In this document: one piece after another, positions 9,310 to 18,033 of the stretch | How positions within the stretch are numbered: the stretch's first letter is position 1 | How the letters are laid out: every line of letters begins with the position of its first letter | Assembly: GCA_015233705.1 (NCBI GenBank) | Contig: JADFXE010000003.1 | Span: forward strand, 4,735 to 43,537 | Source: Candidatus Omnitrophota bacterium | Lineage (GTDB): Bacteria > Omnitrophota > Koll11 > Zapsychrales > Fredricksoniimonadaceae | Direction: 5' to 3' | DNA: 38,803 nt | Position numbers and translations under genes: made by a program | The notes under the pieces: model-generated | Databases searched by the model: none | What the model was told of the DNA's origin: nothing | What the model saw: only the letters and a program-made list of their open reading frames with translations

Positions 9310-10002
9310 CTATCGCGCAAAGCGATAATACACAATGCCCCAGTACAACACCAGGGCCTTGGGCCAATCCATCTTCTTGCCCTGCTTGACTGACCGGGCT
9401 TCATAATCAATAGGCACTTCCGTAATGCGGACGCCAGAGCGGATCAATTTCGCGGTCAGCTCAATATCGCCCACGAACTGCGACGAGCGAATCTCAATAC
9501 CCTTGAGAGCCCGGCTCCGAACGACCTTGAAGCAAGTATTGATATCCGTCAACGCGGTCCCGTAAAAAAGATTGAGCGTTCCCGTGGCCAGATAATTCGC
9601 CAGCCGGTTGACCCACTCCATCCGGCGGATCTGGCCCTTGAACCGCGAACCATAGACCGCATCAACTCCATCTTTCAGGAACGGCTCCAGCAACTTGGGA
9701 TACTCGCGCGGATGGTACTCAAGGTCCGCATCCTGGATCAACAAAATATCCCCACTCGCCTCCTGAAAACCCCGACGGAAGGCTGCAGTCTTGCCCTGGT
9801 TCGGTGACTGGTGAAAAATCCTGATCACCGGATCACTCGCAAATTGCCCAAGCACCTCGACCGTGCGATCCGTTGACCCGTCGTTCACGATCACGATCTC
9901 TTTGCTGATCCCGCTGGGAAGAACGACCGAACGTACGGCCTCAACAACCTGCAAGACCGTGTCCTCTTCATTGTAGACGGGAATGATGATCGACAGTTTC
10001 AT
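9310..10002 (-). CDS. GT2 glycosyltransferase, DPM1-like (copy 1)
   Basis: A 230-residue GT-A fold glycosyltransferase family 2 protein. Motifs in order: I-I-I-P-V-Y-N-E-E at the N terminus, I-V-N-D-G-S-T-D-R-T near residue 40, the Q-D-A-D-L-E-Y metal/nucleotide motif near residue 90, and V-Y-G-S-R near 118. The short form without C-terminal membrane spans resembles dolichyl- or polyprenyl-phosphate mannose synthase. The reading frame is open upstream, but M-K-L-S-I-I-I-P-V at 10002 is the natural start, matching the neighbouring copy exactly. It lacks a strong ribosome site (GGGGA about 11 bases away). It is about 64 percent identical by eye to the gene at 10031-10720 and feeds the GT-C enzyme gene nine bases downstream. 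Confidence 0.85.
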   Translation of the reverse strand: MKLSIIIPVYNEEDTVLQVVEAVRSVVLPSGISKEIVIVNDGSTDRTVEVLGQFASDPVIRIFHQSPNQGKTAAFRRGFQEASGDILLIQDADLEYHPREYPKLLEPFLKDGVDAVYGSRFKGQIRRMEWVNRLANYLATGTLNLFYGTALTDINTCFKVVRSRALKGIEIRSSQFVGDIELTAKLIRSGVRITEVPIDYEARSVKQGKKMDWPKALVLYWGIVYYRFAR

Positions 10003-10030
10003 GAAATTTATTTTCCCCGCGTTCTCTTGC

Positions 10031-10720
10031 TCACCCGCGCCAAAAACGGAAAATCGCCCAATACATGCCCAGCGCCTTTGGCCAATCAATCTTCTTACCT
10101 TGAGAGCGACTTCGGGCCTCGTAGGCGATCGGAACCTCTGCAATACGAAGGCCTTTTCTCACCATCTTGGCCGTAGCCTCGGTCTCAAAAGCAAAATGAT
10201 CAGACTCGACCTTGATCGAACGGATATCCTGGATCCGAAAGAGCTTAAAACACGTGTTGATATCCGTCAACCGGATGCCATAAAAAAGATCGAACGTCCA
10301 ATTGGAAATGACATTTGCCCAGCGGTTGACCCCTTTCATGCGGCGGATGCTTCCCAGAAACCTGGAACCATAAACCACGTCCGCCTGCCCGGCCAAAAGT
10401 GGAGCAAAAAGCTTGGCGTATTCCTTGGGATCATACTCCAGGTCCGCATCCTGGATCAGGATAAAATCGCCGGCCGCCTCGGCAATGCCGCGCCGGATCG
10501 CCGCCGTCTTGCCCTGATTCGGCGACTGGTGAAAAACCCTGATCGCCGGGTCGCCTGCAAGGCGCCCCAACATCTCTGCCGTACGGTCCGTTGATCCGTC
10601 GTTGACAACGACTATCTCCTTGTTGATCCCATTCGGAAGCGCAGCCACACGCACAGCCTCAACGACCTGCAAGACCGTGGCCTCTTCATTAAATACAGGA
10701 ATAACTACCGATAGTTTCAT
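10031..10720 (-). CDS. GT2 glycosyltransferase, DPM1-like (copy 2)
   Basis: A 229-residue GT2 enzyme and tandem paralogue of the gene that follows it. It has the same motifs (V-V-I-P-V-F-N-E-E, V-V-N-D-G-S-T-D-R-T, Q-D-A-D-L-E-Y, V-Y-G-S-R). The two copies agree best in the N-terminal catalytic half and diverge most between residues 120 and 180, the acceptor or membrane-facing part. That suggests different lipid acceptors or sugars rather than simple redundancy. It is the first gene of the three-gene glycosylation operon and lies downstream of a good promoter at 10771-10799. Confidence 0.85.
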   Translation of the reverse strand: MKLSVVIPVFNEEATVLQVVEAVRVAALPNGINKEIVVVNDGSTDRTAEMLGRLAGDPAIRVFHQSPNQGKTAAIRRGIAEAAGDFILIQDADLEYDPKEYAKLFAPLLAGQADVVYGSRFLGSIRRMKGVNRWANVISNWTFDLFYGIRLTDINTCFKLFRIQDIRSIKVESDHFAFETEATAKMVRKGLRIAEVPIAYEARSRSQGKKIDWPKALGMYWAIFRFWRG

Positions 10721-10770
10721 AATTTAAGAAAAGTCCTTATCTGTATTACTAAAAAGCCCCTGCCGTGTCT

Positions 10771-10799
10771 TTTATACTTGCTTTCCCCTCAGAGCTCAA
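10771..10799 (-). promoter_or_regulatory. Predicted promoter of the GT2-GT2-GT39 operon
   Basis: Minus-strand TTGAGC (10799-10794) and TATAAA (10776-10771) with a 17-base spacer. The -35 matches four and the -10 five of six consensus bases. It lies about 50 bases ahead of the first GT2 start, in an AT-rich gap between divergent genes. Confidence 0.5.
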
Positions 10800-10868
10800 T
10801 AACTTTCTTGATAAATCTAAATTGAGAAAGGACTTGCCCTTCCATTCCCCAAGCGTTATTTTCTAACT

Positions 10869-12329
10869 ATGCCTAAAGAAAAATTCCCTTTCGTTGCCCT
10901 GGCATTTATCCTATGCTTGGCCTACTGGACCTATCTCTTCTTTGCTACACAAATAGTCATTGTCTGGGATGCGGACCATTATATTTCTATAGCAAAAATA
11001 ATTCTTAACCAAGGCTGGGAAACTTTCTTTAAAACCGGCCCTCAGCGCGAACCAGGATATCCCTGGCTAATCTCTGTTTCCCTCTCGTTGGAAAAGACCA
11101 CTCACTTGCGATTCGAAGACATTCAAAAAATTTTGCAATTATTCATGCTTTTTCTCTGCCAGGCAGGTGTAATGGGCATCTTGCGTTCTATCAAAATCCG
11201 GGAAATCGTCATTGCGCTGACAATCCTCTACATGGGAATATCACCCGCCCTTCTCAATGCCTCGCTGAGTCTCTTTTCCGAGATTGCAACCCTGCCGGCG
11301 ATCGTGGCTGTCATCCTGATCACCAGCCGTTACTTTGCAAAGATCCTTTCAAACAGACCTCCCGGCTTTCTTCAAAGCACGGCGTTCGGCCTTCTGCTAG
11401 GCCTCGCCTTTTTTGCCCTGACCGCCGTGAAAGGCACCTTTGAGCTCATCGGCCCGCTCTTTCTTATATGCCTGCTGTCACCGACTATCTTTATCTGGCG
11501 AAAACTCAATAAAAGATCTGCTCTTCAAGCAGCCCTCTTTCTAATCATCGCCGGATTTTCGCTAACTTCACTCACTGTCGCCTATAAATGGAAAAATTTT
11601 TCCTCCAACGGCGAATATTCCTTTACCAACAGAGGTTCCTATCACTTTTACGGAGCTGCGCTCGACAGAATACAGCAAAAGACTTCCCAAGAATGGCAGT
11701 TGGCGCTCGCCTTAGCTGATATTCAAGGCGCTGAAGCTTTCCCCTCGTTCACATCTGCAAAAAGCAAGTCAACTGATGCCCTTCTTCTCCCCGGCCTGGA
11801 AAGAATACGTCAATTACAAAACAACGGCCTATCCAAAACCGCCGTCGCCCAACAGCTCTACAAAGAAGGCGCACAGCGCCTCCTCAAAGATCCGGGACAA
11901 TATTTCGTCTTGACCTTCTTAATGTCCCTGCGGGCCCTGTTCTGGGAAACATTTCATATGGGCTTTGTCGCCTATCCCGGTTGGCTGCAAATACTTTGTG
12001 AAAACTCGACACTGGATATCTGGATATCCACGCTTTGCTGTTTCCTGACGGTCAGCGCGCTGATCTTTGCCGGAATTTGGCTTCTCAGAAGCAGGCGGGA
12101 AAAAGATCAAACACTGGTTCTAACCAAAACTATCCCGATCTATTCCGCTTTCTGCCTGATAACATTATGTATTGAAACAAATGCTCTGGGCTGGATCTTC
12201 AAGCGCATGCTCGTCCCGGCCATTCCGCTCTTTCTGATCCTCATCGCTTTTCTGGCAGAAAACATCCTTCAATGGATCGCAAAAAGGCGGGTTAAAATAC
12301 TGCGGGAGCAACCTGGCCGTATTGCTTGA
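10869..12329 (+). CDS. Multispanning membrane protein, probable GT-C glycosyltransferase
   Basis: A 486-residue protein with many hydrophobic segments. After the first span it carries V-W-D-A-D-H-Y-I-S-I-A-K and then P-Q-R-E-P-G-Y-P-W, which resembles the first periplasmic loop of GT39-type enzymes, where an acidic residue is catalytic. A soluble loop (about residues 250-330) interrupts the spans. The start has no clear Shine-Dalgarno. Codon use is richer in A and T than the surrounding genes, and the gene sits alone on the plus strand, which hints at acquisition. Its last 38 bases overlap the convergent TPR gene. Glycosyltransferase function is an inference from layout; it could be another polytopic envelope protein. 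Confidence 0.6.
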   Translation: MPKEKFPFVALAFILCLAYWTYLFFATQIVIVWDADHYISIAKIILNQGWETFFKTGPQREPGYPWLISVSLSLEKTTHLRFEDIQKILQLFMLFLCQAGVMGILRSIKIREIVIALTILYMGISPALLNASLSLFSEIATLPAIVAVILITSRYFAKILSNRPPGFLQSTAFGLLLGLAFFALTAVKGTFELIGPLFLICLLSPTIFIWRKLNKRSALQAALFLIIAGFSLTSLTVAYKWKNFSSNGEYSFTNRGSYHFYGAALDRIQQKTSQEWQLALALADIQGAEAFPSFTSAKSKSTDALLLPGLERIRQLQNNGLSKTAVAQQLYKEGAQRLLKDPGQYFVLTFLMSLRALFWETFHMGFVAYPGWLQILCENSTLDIWISTLCCFLTVSALIFAGIWLLRSRREKDQTLVLTKTIPIYSAFCLITLCIETNALGWIFKRMLVPAIPLFLILIAFLAENILQWIAKRRVKILREQPGRIA

Positions 12330-13245
12330 TAAGGATCGACAACACTGCTTTCAAGGCAACCTTGGGATCTTGCCCTTCTCGTCCTGCCAACCTGTCATGA
12401 CATGCCTGCAAGTAAACCAAGGCCATGGCCTTAAGCACGTCCTCTCCCGAATCTTTAGTAAACAGCATCAAGAGCTCTACCGTACGTTGATAGTCTGCTC
12501 GCTCAAAAGAGACAATGCCTGACCAAAACAACGGCTCACGGCCTGTGCCATCAGATTGCTCCCACAATCGACCAGCAGCTTCCAACTCTTGGAGATTGCC
12601 ACCAAGACACGTTGATACCGCTAACATCCGCCAAGCCTGAAGACGCTGTTGCCTTCTTATCAAAATCATGCTCTTTTGCAAAGCAACAATATCATGTGAC
12701 GACGCCAGCAAGATCTCCCGATACGCCATAGACTCAAAGGAATCCTCCAGACTTTGCTCCAGCGAAACACCCAGCGCCATCATCAGAAATCTTTGCGCCT
12801 CTTGATATTGACCCCGCAAAAACGCCTGCCGTCCCAAATTATATCCACAAGCAAAACACTCCTTGTTAAAAAGTAATGCCTGTTCGTAATCCTTGCTTGC
12901 GCTTGGAGCATCTCCCAGGACCTCCTTCACGAAACCCCGCAATGCATAGGACTCGTAAGAAGGAACAAAAGCAACCATTTTATCGTAATATAACAAATAA
13001 TTATCAGCATTCATCTCTTTGACCGACAAGTCCTCCGCGGAGCAACTGGCCAAAGCACATCTTGTCATAACACGAAGATCCGGCCGCAAGACGTCCAGCG
13101 TCATCGCGCCGGCTTTCCATTGAGCGCGTCCGCGCTCAGCCAGAAGCCATTTCCGGCAAAGAAAACCCGTGGCCACAAGAACGACCACCAATAAAACAAG
13201 AATGCCGCGATAAGATAATTTTCGGTTAACCGTCATAATATTCAC
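12292..13245 (-). CDS. Membrane-anchored TPR protein, unknown function
   Basis: A 317-residue protein with a single N-terminal membrane span (about residues 13-31, G-I-L-V-L-L-V-V-V-L-V) after a short basic stretch. The rest is helical with TPR-like units (Y-E-S-Y-A-L-R-G-F-V-K-E-V-L-G-D, then C-G-Y-N-L-G-R-Q-A-F-L-R-G-Q-Y). Some cysteines (C-A-L-A-S-C, C-F-A-C) may pair if the domain is periplasmic. The start is unclear: GTG at 13245 or ATG at 13236, neither with a good ribosome site. Its 3' end overlaps the convergent gene at 10869-12329. I do not recognise the family. Confidence 0.65.
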   Translation of the reverse strand: MNIMTVNRKLSYRGILVLLVVVLVATGFLCRKWLLAERGRAQWKAGAMTLDVLRPDLRVMTRCALASCSAEDLSVKEMNADNYLLYYDKMVAFVPSYESYALRGFVKEVLGDAPSASKDYEQALLFNKECFACGYNLGRQAFLRGQYQEAQRFLMMALGVSLEQSLEDSFESMAYREILLASSHDIVALQKSMILIRRQQRLQAWRMLAVSTCLGGNLQELEAAGRLWEQSDGTGREPLFWSGIVSFERADYQRTVELLMLFTKDSGEDVLKAMALVYLQACHDRLAGREGQDPKVALKAVLSILIKQYGQVAPAVF

Positions 13246-13288
13246 ACGCTAAATGTTGGACGACATTGACACCCGAAGGAACCCTTGG

Positions 13289-14965
13289 TCAAAATGCCTT
13301 GTAAAGATTCGTCAGCGGCAGACGCCAGTCTTTGCCAAAGGCGCGGGTAGTGATCTTGACCCCCGGCGGGGCCTGACGCCTTTTGTACTCGCTCTTATCA
13401 ACCAGCGCAATGACCCTCTTCGCCAGCGCCGCGTCCCCGGCCTTGGCCGCCATGTCCTTGAAAGAACCGTGCTGCTCGACATAACTGACCAGAAGCTCAT
13501 CCAGCACCGCATAGGGTGGAAGCGAATCCTGATCCTTCTGGTCAAAGCGCAGTTCGGCGGACGGCGCACGCGCGAAGACTGTTTGCGGGATCACCTCCCG
13601 GCCTTCCTTGGCGTTATAGAACTCTGCCAGCGCATAGACCCTGGTCTTCAGAATATCCTTGATGACCGCATATCCGCCCGACATATCTCCATAAAGCGTG
13701 CAGTAGCCTGTGGCCATCTCGCTCTTGTTTCCCGTCGTGAGAACCAGCCAGCCGAACTTGTTGGAGAACGCCATCAGGATATTACCGCGAATGCGCGACT
13801 GCAGGTTTTCCTCAGCCAGCCCCGGTGCCTGACCCTGAAATTTCGGCTGCAGAAGATCAAGGTATGACTGGAACACGCCCTCGATCGGCACCTCGTGGAA
13901 CGCGACTCCCAGATTCTGCGCCAGAAGACGGGCGTCGTTCTTGGTCTCCTCGGCGTTATACCGCGTGGGCATGGAAATACCGACCACATTCTCCCGGCCG
14001 ACCGCATCGCAGGCGACCGCCGCGACCAAAGACGAATCGATCCCTCCGGACAAGCCGATCAAAACCTTTTTAAATCCGTTTTTGCAAACATAATCCCGCG
14101 TGCCCAGCACGATGGCACGATAGATCTCCTCAACCGGGGACAACTCAGGCGCAAACTGAGAAGGTTGCACAATCCCGTCCTTGACCCGAACGGCGGAAGA
14201 AATACAAACCGCACTCTTTGGCGTCTTTTTCAGCGGCGGGGTCGGCACATCACAGATAACAAGATCTTCCTCGAACTGCCGGCCGCTTGCCAAAAGCTTT
14301 CCCTGGGAACTGACCACCATGCTCGCGCCGTCAAAGACCAGCTCATCCTGCCCGCCGACACAATTCACATAACCGATCGCCGCTCCCGTAGCCCGGGCAC
14401 GTTTCTTCAAAAGAGCCAGCCTTTTTCCGCGCTTGCCAAGTTCATACGGAGAACTGGAAATGTTAATGATCAGCCGCGCACCCTTCTTGGCCTGGGCCGC
14501 ATAGATCCCCTGATCGACCCAGATATCCTCGCAAACATTAACCGCAAAGCAAACCCCGCGGGCAGTGAAGATCAGCGGATCGTTCCCGGTCTTAAAATAT
14601 CGCTTCTCGTCAAAAACGCTGTAATTGGGCAGGTCACACTTGCGATAAATACCCGCAATGCAGCCATTGGCCAACACCGCCGCCGCATTGAAATACTCAC
14701 CCCGCTTGCCGCGGTCCACAAACCCGACGACTGCGATGACGCCCTTGACCTGCCGGGCGATCTCCCTGAGGATCTTGATATTATTGTCAACGAAGTGTTC
14801 TTTAAGAAGAAGGTCTTCCGGCGGATAGCCGGTCACGGCAAGCTCGGGGCAGGCGACGAGGTCCGCACCCGCGTTCTTGGCACGACGCACGAAATCCAAA
14901 ACCTTATCCCGGTTTCCGGCAAGGTCACCTACGGTCGTATTAATCTGGGCCAATGCGATACGCAC
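13289..14965 (-). CDS. nadE: Glutamine-dependent NAD+ synthetase
   Basis: NadE amidates nicotinic acid adenine dinucleotide to NAD+, using ammonia released from glutamine by its own nitrilase-like domain. In 558 residues it holds an N-terminal CN-hydrolase domain with the Glu-Lys-Cys triad visible (E41 in C-P-E-L, K in Y-R-K-C-D-L-P-N-Y, C in V-N-V-C-E-D-I-W). The C-terminal synthetase domain has the PP-loop S-G-G-I-D-S-S near residue 305 and T-T-G-N-K-S-E. The start is the GTG at 14965: AGAGGG lies about eight bases upstream, inside the end of the preceding gene, and translation from there gives the expected M-R-I-A-L-A-Q. It is two bases after the amidotransferase stop, so coupled. Confidence 0.95.
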   Translation of the reverse strand: MRIALAQINTTVGDLAGNRDKVLDFVRRAKNAGADLVACPELAVTGYPPEDLLLKEHFVDNNIKILREIARQVKGVIAVVGFVDRGKRGEYFNAAAVLANGCIAGIYRKCDLPNYSVFDEKRYFKTGNDPLIFTARGVCFAVNVCEDIWVDQGIYAAQAKKGARLIINISSSPYELGKRGKRLALLKKRARATGAAIGYVNCVGGQDELVFDGASMVVSSQGKLLASGRQFEEDLVICDVPTPPLKKTPKSAVCISSAVRVKDGIVQPSQFAPELSPVEEIYRAIVLGTRDYVCKNGFKKVLIGLSGGIDSSLVAAVACDAVGRENVVGISMPTRYNAEETKNDARLLAQNLGVAFHEVPIEGVFQSYLDLLQPKFQGQAPGLAEENLQSRIRGNILMAFSNKFGWLVLTTGNKSEMATGYCTLYGDMSGGYAVIKDILKTRVYALAEFYNAKEGREVIPQTVFARAPSAELRFDQKDQDSLPPYAVLDELLVSYVEQHGSFKDMAAKAGDAALAKRVIALVDKSEYKRRQAPPGVKITTRAFGKDWRLPLTNLYKAF

Positions 14966-14967
14966 GA

Positions 14968-15660
14968 CTATACCCTCTTCATACACTTTAAGAAGTTCTC
15001 ACACAGGATCCGTCCATGACGATCAAATTCTGTTCTGATCTCGCGATAACGGCTGAGCATCTTTTCGCGCTCCGCGCGTTTCTCCGGCGCGTAATCCCGC
15101 GACCACTCGTCAATGCTCTTGTCCGTGATCTCGGCGTGAAACTGCAAACCGTAAGCATTTTTGCCAACCCGAAAAGCCTGGACCGAACAGCGCTCGGCCG
15201 TGGACAGAAGCTCAGCTCCGTCCGGCAGGACACACATGTCGCCATGCCACTGATATACTTCCATGCGCTTCGGCAGACCCTGGAAAAGCGGATCTTTCCC
15301 GCCGGCATCCGTCAGGTCAACCGTGAACCAGCCGATCTCCTCCTGCGGCGAACGCGTGACCTTTCCGCCAGCGGCCTTGGCCAGAAGCTGCGCGCCAAGG
15401 CATATTCCAAGAAACGGGATCCCGGCAGCCAGCACTTTCTTCAGAAGGACATCCTCATCCTTCAAAAAAGGGAACCGCGCTTCTTCGTAGACATTCATCG
15501 GCCCGCCGAGGCTGACCACCGCATCCACATCCGCCAAACTGTCCGGCAGACGACCGTCGCGGTGCAGATCAACAACGCCGAGCTTATAGTGATTCTCAAC
15601 AAAGAACGCGCCCAAGGTCTCCGGGCCTTCAATATCCACGTGCTTAATGAACAGAATCAT
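14968..15660 (-). CDS. Class I glutamine amidotransferase domain protein
   Basis: A 230-residue stand-alone class I (triad) glutamine amidotransferase, the GMP-synthase-like type. The nucleophile is C87 in G-I-C-L-G-A-Q, and the histidine is in L-Q-F-H-A-E-I near residue 174. The substrate that receives the ammonia is unknown. The next gene, nadE, already has its own ammonia-producing domain, so this protein is unlikely to be its missing subunit. The ATG at 15660 is preferred to upstream TTG codons because GGGGGA lies seven bases ahead. It sits between the glnN terminator and nadE, with little room for a separate promoter. Confidence 0.85.
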   Translation of the reverse strand: MILFIKHVDIEGPETLGAFFVENHYKLGVVDLHRDGRLPDSLADVDAVVSLGGPMNVYEEARFPFLKDEDVLLKKVLAAGIPFLGICLGAQLLAKAAGGKVTRSPQEEIGWFTVDLTDAGGKDPLFQGLPKRMEVYQWHGDMCVLPDGAELLSTAERCSVQAFRVGKNAYGLQFHAEITDKSIDEWSRDYAPEKRAEREKMLSRYREIRTEFDRHGRILCENFLKCMKRV

Positions 15661-15685
15661 AACATATCCCCCAAAAGTAAGAAGC

Positions 15686-15725
15686 AAAAAAACAGGGCCT
15701 GAACGTTCATCACGCCCAGGCCCTG
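15686..15725 (-). terminator. Intrinsic terminator after glnN
   Basis: On the minus strand a perfect 9-bp inverted repeat (CAGGGCCTG and CAGGCCCTG, 15725-15717 and 15701-15693) encloses a 15-base loop and runs into seven T residues (15692-15686). It lies 24 bases after the glnN stop, and downstream genes would rely on readthrough or an internal promoter. Confidence 0.85.
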
Positions 15726-15748
15726 ATCAGCTCCCTTAACACCAACGA

Positions 15749-17848
15749 TTAATACAGGAACAGCATCTCCGCATACGTCGGAAGCGGCCACAGCTCAGCC
15801 GGGACTAGGCCTTCCAGCTCATCGGCCGCCTTGCGTGTCTCGACCATGGCCACCTTCATCTTGTCCGTAGAATGAGCCTCGATGGCCGCATCCAAAAACT
15901 TGATGCCGGCGGACAGGGCCTCGATCAAACCTGACACCTTGGCCAACGTTTCCTTGGCCACTGCTGCCTCACTGCCTGCAGTCTTGACCGCGTTCACAGT
16001 CTCGGCCAGGCCAGCCTGATACTCCAGCGCCGCCGGAAGGATCTGAGTCGCGGCGATCGTCTTGGCGCACTCGGTCTCGTAAGCCAGGACGCTCTTGTAG
16101 TTATGCATATAGATCTCATAACGGGACAAAAGCTCTTTCTGGGACAGGACCGCATGCTTCTCGAACAACTTGATGTTCTTCTCAGACTCATACGCCTTGA
16201 GCGCTTCCGGCGTTGTCTTCTTGTTAGGAAGGCCGCGCTTCTCCGCTTCCTTGTGCCATTCCTCGGTATAATTGTCGCCATTGAAGATGACGCGCTTGTT
16301 CTTCTTGATGACCGCCTGAAGGACCGCCTGGAGGGACTTGTTGAAATCCTTCTTGGCCTTCACGTCCGCCTCAAGCTGCGCGCACATCTCATCCATGGCC
16401 TCAGCCACGATGGTATTCAGAACAACGTTCGCCGCTGCCGGGTTCATGTTTGACCCGAGCGCGCGGAACTCGAACTTGTTGCCCGTAAAGGCGAACGGAG
16501 AGGTGCGGTTGCGATCCGTGGCATCACGAGGAAGCGTGGGGATCACATCCGTACCGAGCTGGATCGTGCCGCCGGACTTGGCACTCTTGGCCTCGCCCTT
16601 CTCGATCTGCTCGACGATATCGGTCAACTGATCGCCCAGGAAGACCGAAATGATCGCCGGAGGAGCCTCGTTGGCGCCCAGGCGGTGATCGTTACCAGGA
16701 GACGCGACAGAAGCGCGCAGCAGGTCCGCGTGCTCATCGACCGCCTTGATGACCGCGCACAGCGTAAACAGGAACTTCGCATTCTCATGCGGATTGGCGC
16801 CCGGATGGAGCCAGTTCTTCCCGTCAGCACCGACAACAGACCAGTTGTTGTGCTTGCCGGAACCATTAACGCCCGCGAACGGCTTCTCATGAAGCAGGCA
16901 AACCAGACCATGACGATCCGCGATCTGACGCATGAGCTCCATGCACATCAGATTGTGATCGATCGCCAGGTTGAGTCTTTCATAGATCGGAGCGATCTCA
17001 AACTGCGCCGGTGACACCTCATTGTGACGGGTCTTGGCCGGAGCGCCGAGTCTCCAGAGCGCCTCATCCAAGTCCTCCATAAACGCCAGAACGCGAGGAC
17101 GAATAGCACCGAAATAATGATCTTCCATCTGCTGATGACGGGCAGGTTTGCGGCCGAACAACGTGCGACCGGTCTGGATCAAATCCAGACGCTGCTGATA
17201 GAATGATTTGTCGATCAGGAAATACTCCTGCTCAGGCCCAAGTGTCGCATAGGCCTTGGTGATGGGCTTGATACCAAAGAGCTTGGCCGCACGGTCCATC
17301 TGCTTGGCCAGCGCTGCAGAAGAACGCAGAAGCGGTGTCTTTTTGTCAAGCGCTTCGCCGTGATAACCGCAGAAGATCGTCGGGATACAAAGTGTCGCAC
17401 CATCCTCACCCTGCTTGATGAAGGCCGGGCTCGTCGGATCCCAGGCCGTGTAACCGCGAGCCTCGAACGTCGCACGCAGACCGCCGGAGGGAAAAGACGA
17501 GGCATCCGGCTCACCCTGGATCAGCTCCTTGGCGGAGAAACCCATCGTGACGCCGCCCTGGCCGTCAGGGGAAATAAAGGAATCGTGCTTTTCAGCCGTT
17601 GAACCGGTGAGCGGTTGGAACCAATGGCAGAAATGCGTCGCGCCCTTGGACAGCGCCCAATCTTTCATGGCATTGGCGACCTCTTCGGCGATAGCCGGAT
17701 CAAGCTTGCCGCTATCGTTGATGGTCTTGCTGATGGAATCAAACGCCTTCTTGGACAAACACTCTTTCATGACCTTGAGACTGAACACGTCTTCGCCGTA
17801 AAGGGCCTCGACCGTGCTCACCACTTTTTTTACTGCCTTCTTTGCCAT
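15749..17848 (-). CDS. glnN: Glutamine synthetase type III
   Basis: Makes glutamine from glutamate, ammonium and ATP. The 699-residue length and motifs are those of type III (GlnN) rather than type I or II: V-N-G-S-G-K-H-N-N-W-S, then G-N-D-H-R-L-G-A-N-E-A-P-P near residues 384-396, and N-R-T-S-P-F-A-F-T-G-N-K-F-E-F-R. The catalytic barrel is followed by a long helical C-terminal region typical of GSIII. The start has a strong AAGGAGG site. It has its own promoter (17987-18015), a structured leader with a terminator (17884-17979) and a downstream terminator, so it looks monocistronic and controlled by attenuation. The gene immediately upstream encodes an ANTAR RNA-binding protein, the probable regulator. 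Together with GltBD it would assimilate ammonium. Confidence 0.96.
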   Translation of the reverse strand: MAKKAVKKVVSTVEALYGEDVFSLKVMKECLSKKAFDSISKTINDSGKLDPAIAEEVANAMKDWALSKGATHFCHWFQPLTGSTAEKHDSFISPDGQGGVTMGFSAKELIQGEPDASSFPSGGLRATFEARGYTAWDPTSPAFIKQGEDGATLCIPTIFCGYHGEALDKKTPLLRSSAALAKQMDRAAKLFGIKPITKAYATLGPEQEYFLIDKSFYQQRLDLIQTGRTLFGRKPARHQQMEDHYFGAIRPRVLAFMEDLDEALWRLGAPAKTRHNEVSPAQFEIAPIYERLNLAIDHNLMCMELMRQIADRHGLVCLLHEKPFAGVNGSGKHNNWSVVGADGKNWLHPGANPHENAKFLFTLCAVIKAVDEHADLLRASVASPGNDHRLGANEAPPAIISVFLGDQLTDIVEQIEKGEAKSAKSGGTIQLGTDVIPTLPRDATDRNRTSPFAFTGNKFEFRALGSNMNPAAANVVLNTIVAEAMDEMCAQLEADVKAKKDFNKSLQAVLQAVIKKNKRVIFNGDNYTEEWHKEAEKRGLPNKKTTPEALKAYESEKNIKLFEKHAVLSQKELLSRYEIYMHNYKSVLAYETECAKTIAATQILPAALEYQAGLAETVNAVKTAGSEAAVAKETLAKVSGLIEALSAGIKFLDAAIEAHSTDKMKVAMVETRKAADELEGLVPAELWPLPTYAEMLFLY

Positions 17849-17883
17849 AACTGCCTCCTTGTTTCCCGCTAGGGGATGTTCGT

Positions 17884-17928
17884 AAAAGAAAAATCCTCTT
17901 CCAAAGACACGTTGTCTCCAAAAGAGGA
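17884..17928 (-). terminator. Leader terminator (attenuator) upstream of glnN
   Basis: On the minus strand two 16-base arms (17928-17913 and 17909-17894) pair end to end, with four G-U wobbles, around a three-base ACG loop. They are followed by a T-rich tract TTTTTCTTTT (17893-17884). The outer seven pairs are TCCTCTT with AAGAGGA. It lies inside the transcribed leader, about 36 bases before the glnN start codon. An intrinsic terminator in this position must be bypassed for the gene to be expressed. Its first four bases are shared with the hairpin at 17925-17940. Confidence 0.85.
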
Positions 17929-17979
17929 CCTCATTGCCCTGCCTGTTCTGTTGCGGCTGAAAACGACCTTGCTCTCAAC
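17925..17979 (-). promoter_or_regulatory. Predicted ANTAR-binding dual hexaloop RNA motif in the glnN leader
   Basis: Hairpin P1 (17979-17956) has arms GTTGAGAGC and GTTTTCAGC, nine pairs including three wobbles, and loop AAGGTC. Hairpin P2 (17940-17925) has arms AGGGC and GTCCT, five pairs, and loop AATGAG. Both loops are six bases with A first and G fourth, the hallmark of ANTAR targets as described for EutV and NasR. A 15-base linker separates them. The last four bases of P2 (TCCT) are also the first four of the terminator stem, so P2 and the terminator exclude each other. P1 would start at the very 5' end of the RNA. Found by eye; no covariance search has been run. Confidence 0.7.
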
Positions 17980-17986
17980 TTTGGAA

Positions 17987-18015
17987 AGTATAATCAAGCG
18001 CTTGTTCTTTGTCAA
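17987..18015 (-). promoter_or_regulatory. Strong predicted promoter of glnN
   Basis: Minus-strand TTGACA (18015-18010, perfect -35) and TATACT (17992-17987, five of six) with a 17-base spacer. Transcription would begin near 17980, immediately before hairpin P1. It lies in the gap after the GAF-ANTAR gene stop, so glnN is transcribed separately from its presumed regulator. Confidence 0.8.
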
Positions 18016-18033
18016 TTTGATTTTTTCTGTAAA

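Noticed and set aside
13895..15019. A 374-codon plus-strand open frame opposite nadE.
   Set aside because: Antisense shadow; nadE shows both catalytic domains in the other direction.
14968..15660. The amidotransferase as the glutaminase subunit of NAD synthetase.
   Set aside because: NadE here already contains a complete nitrilase-type glutaminase domain.
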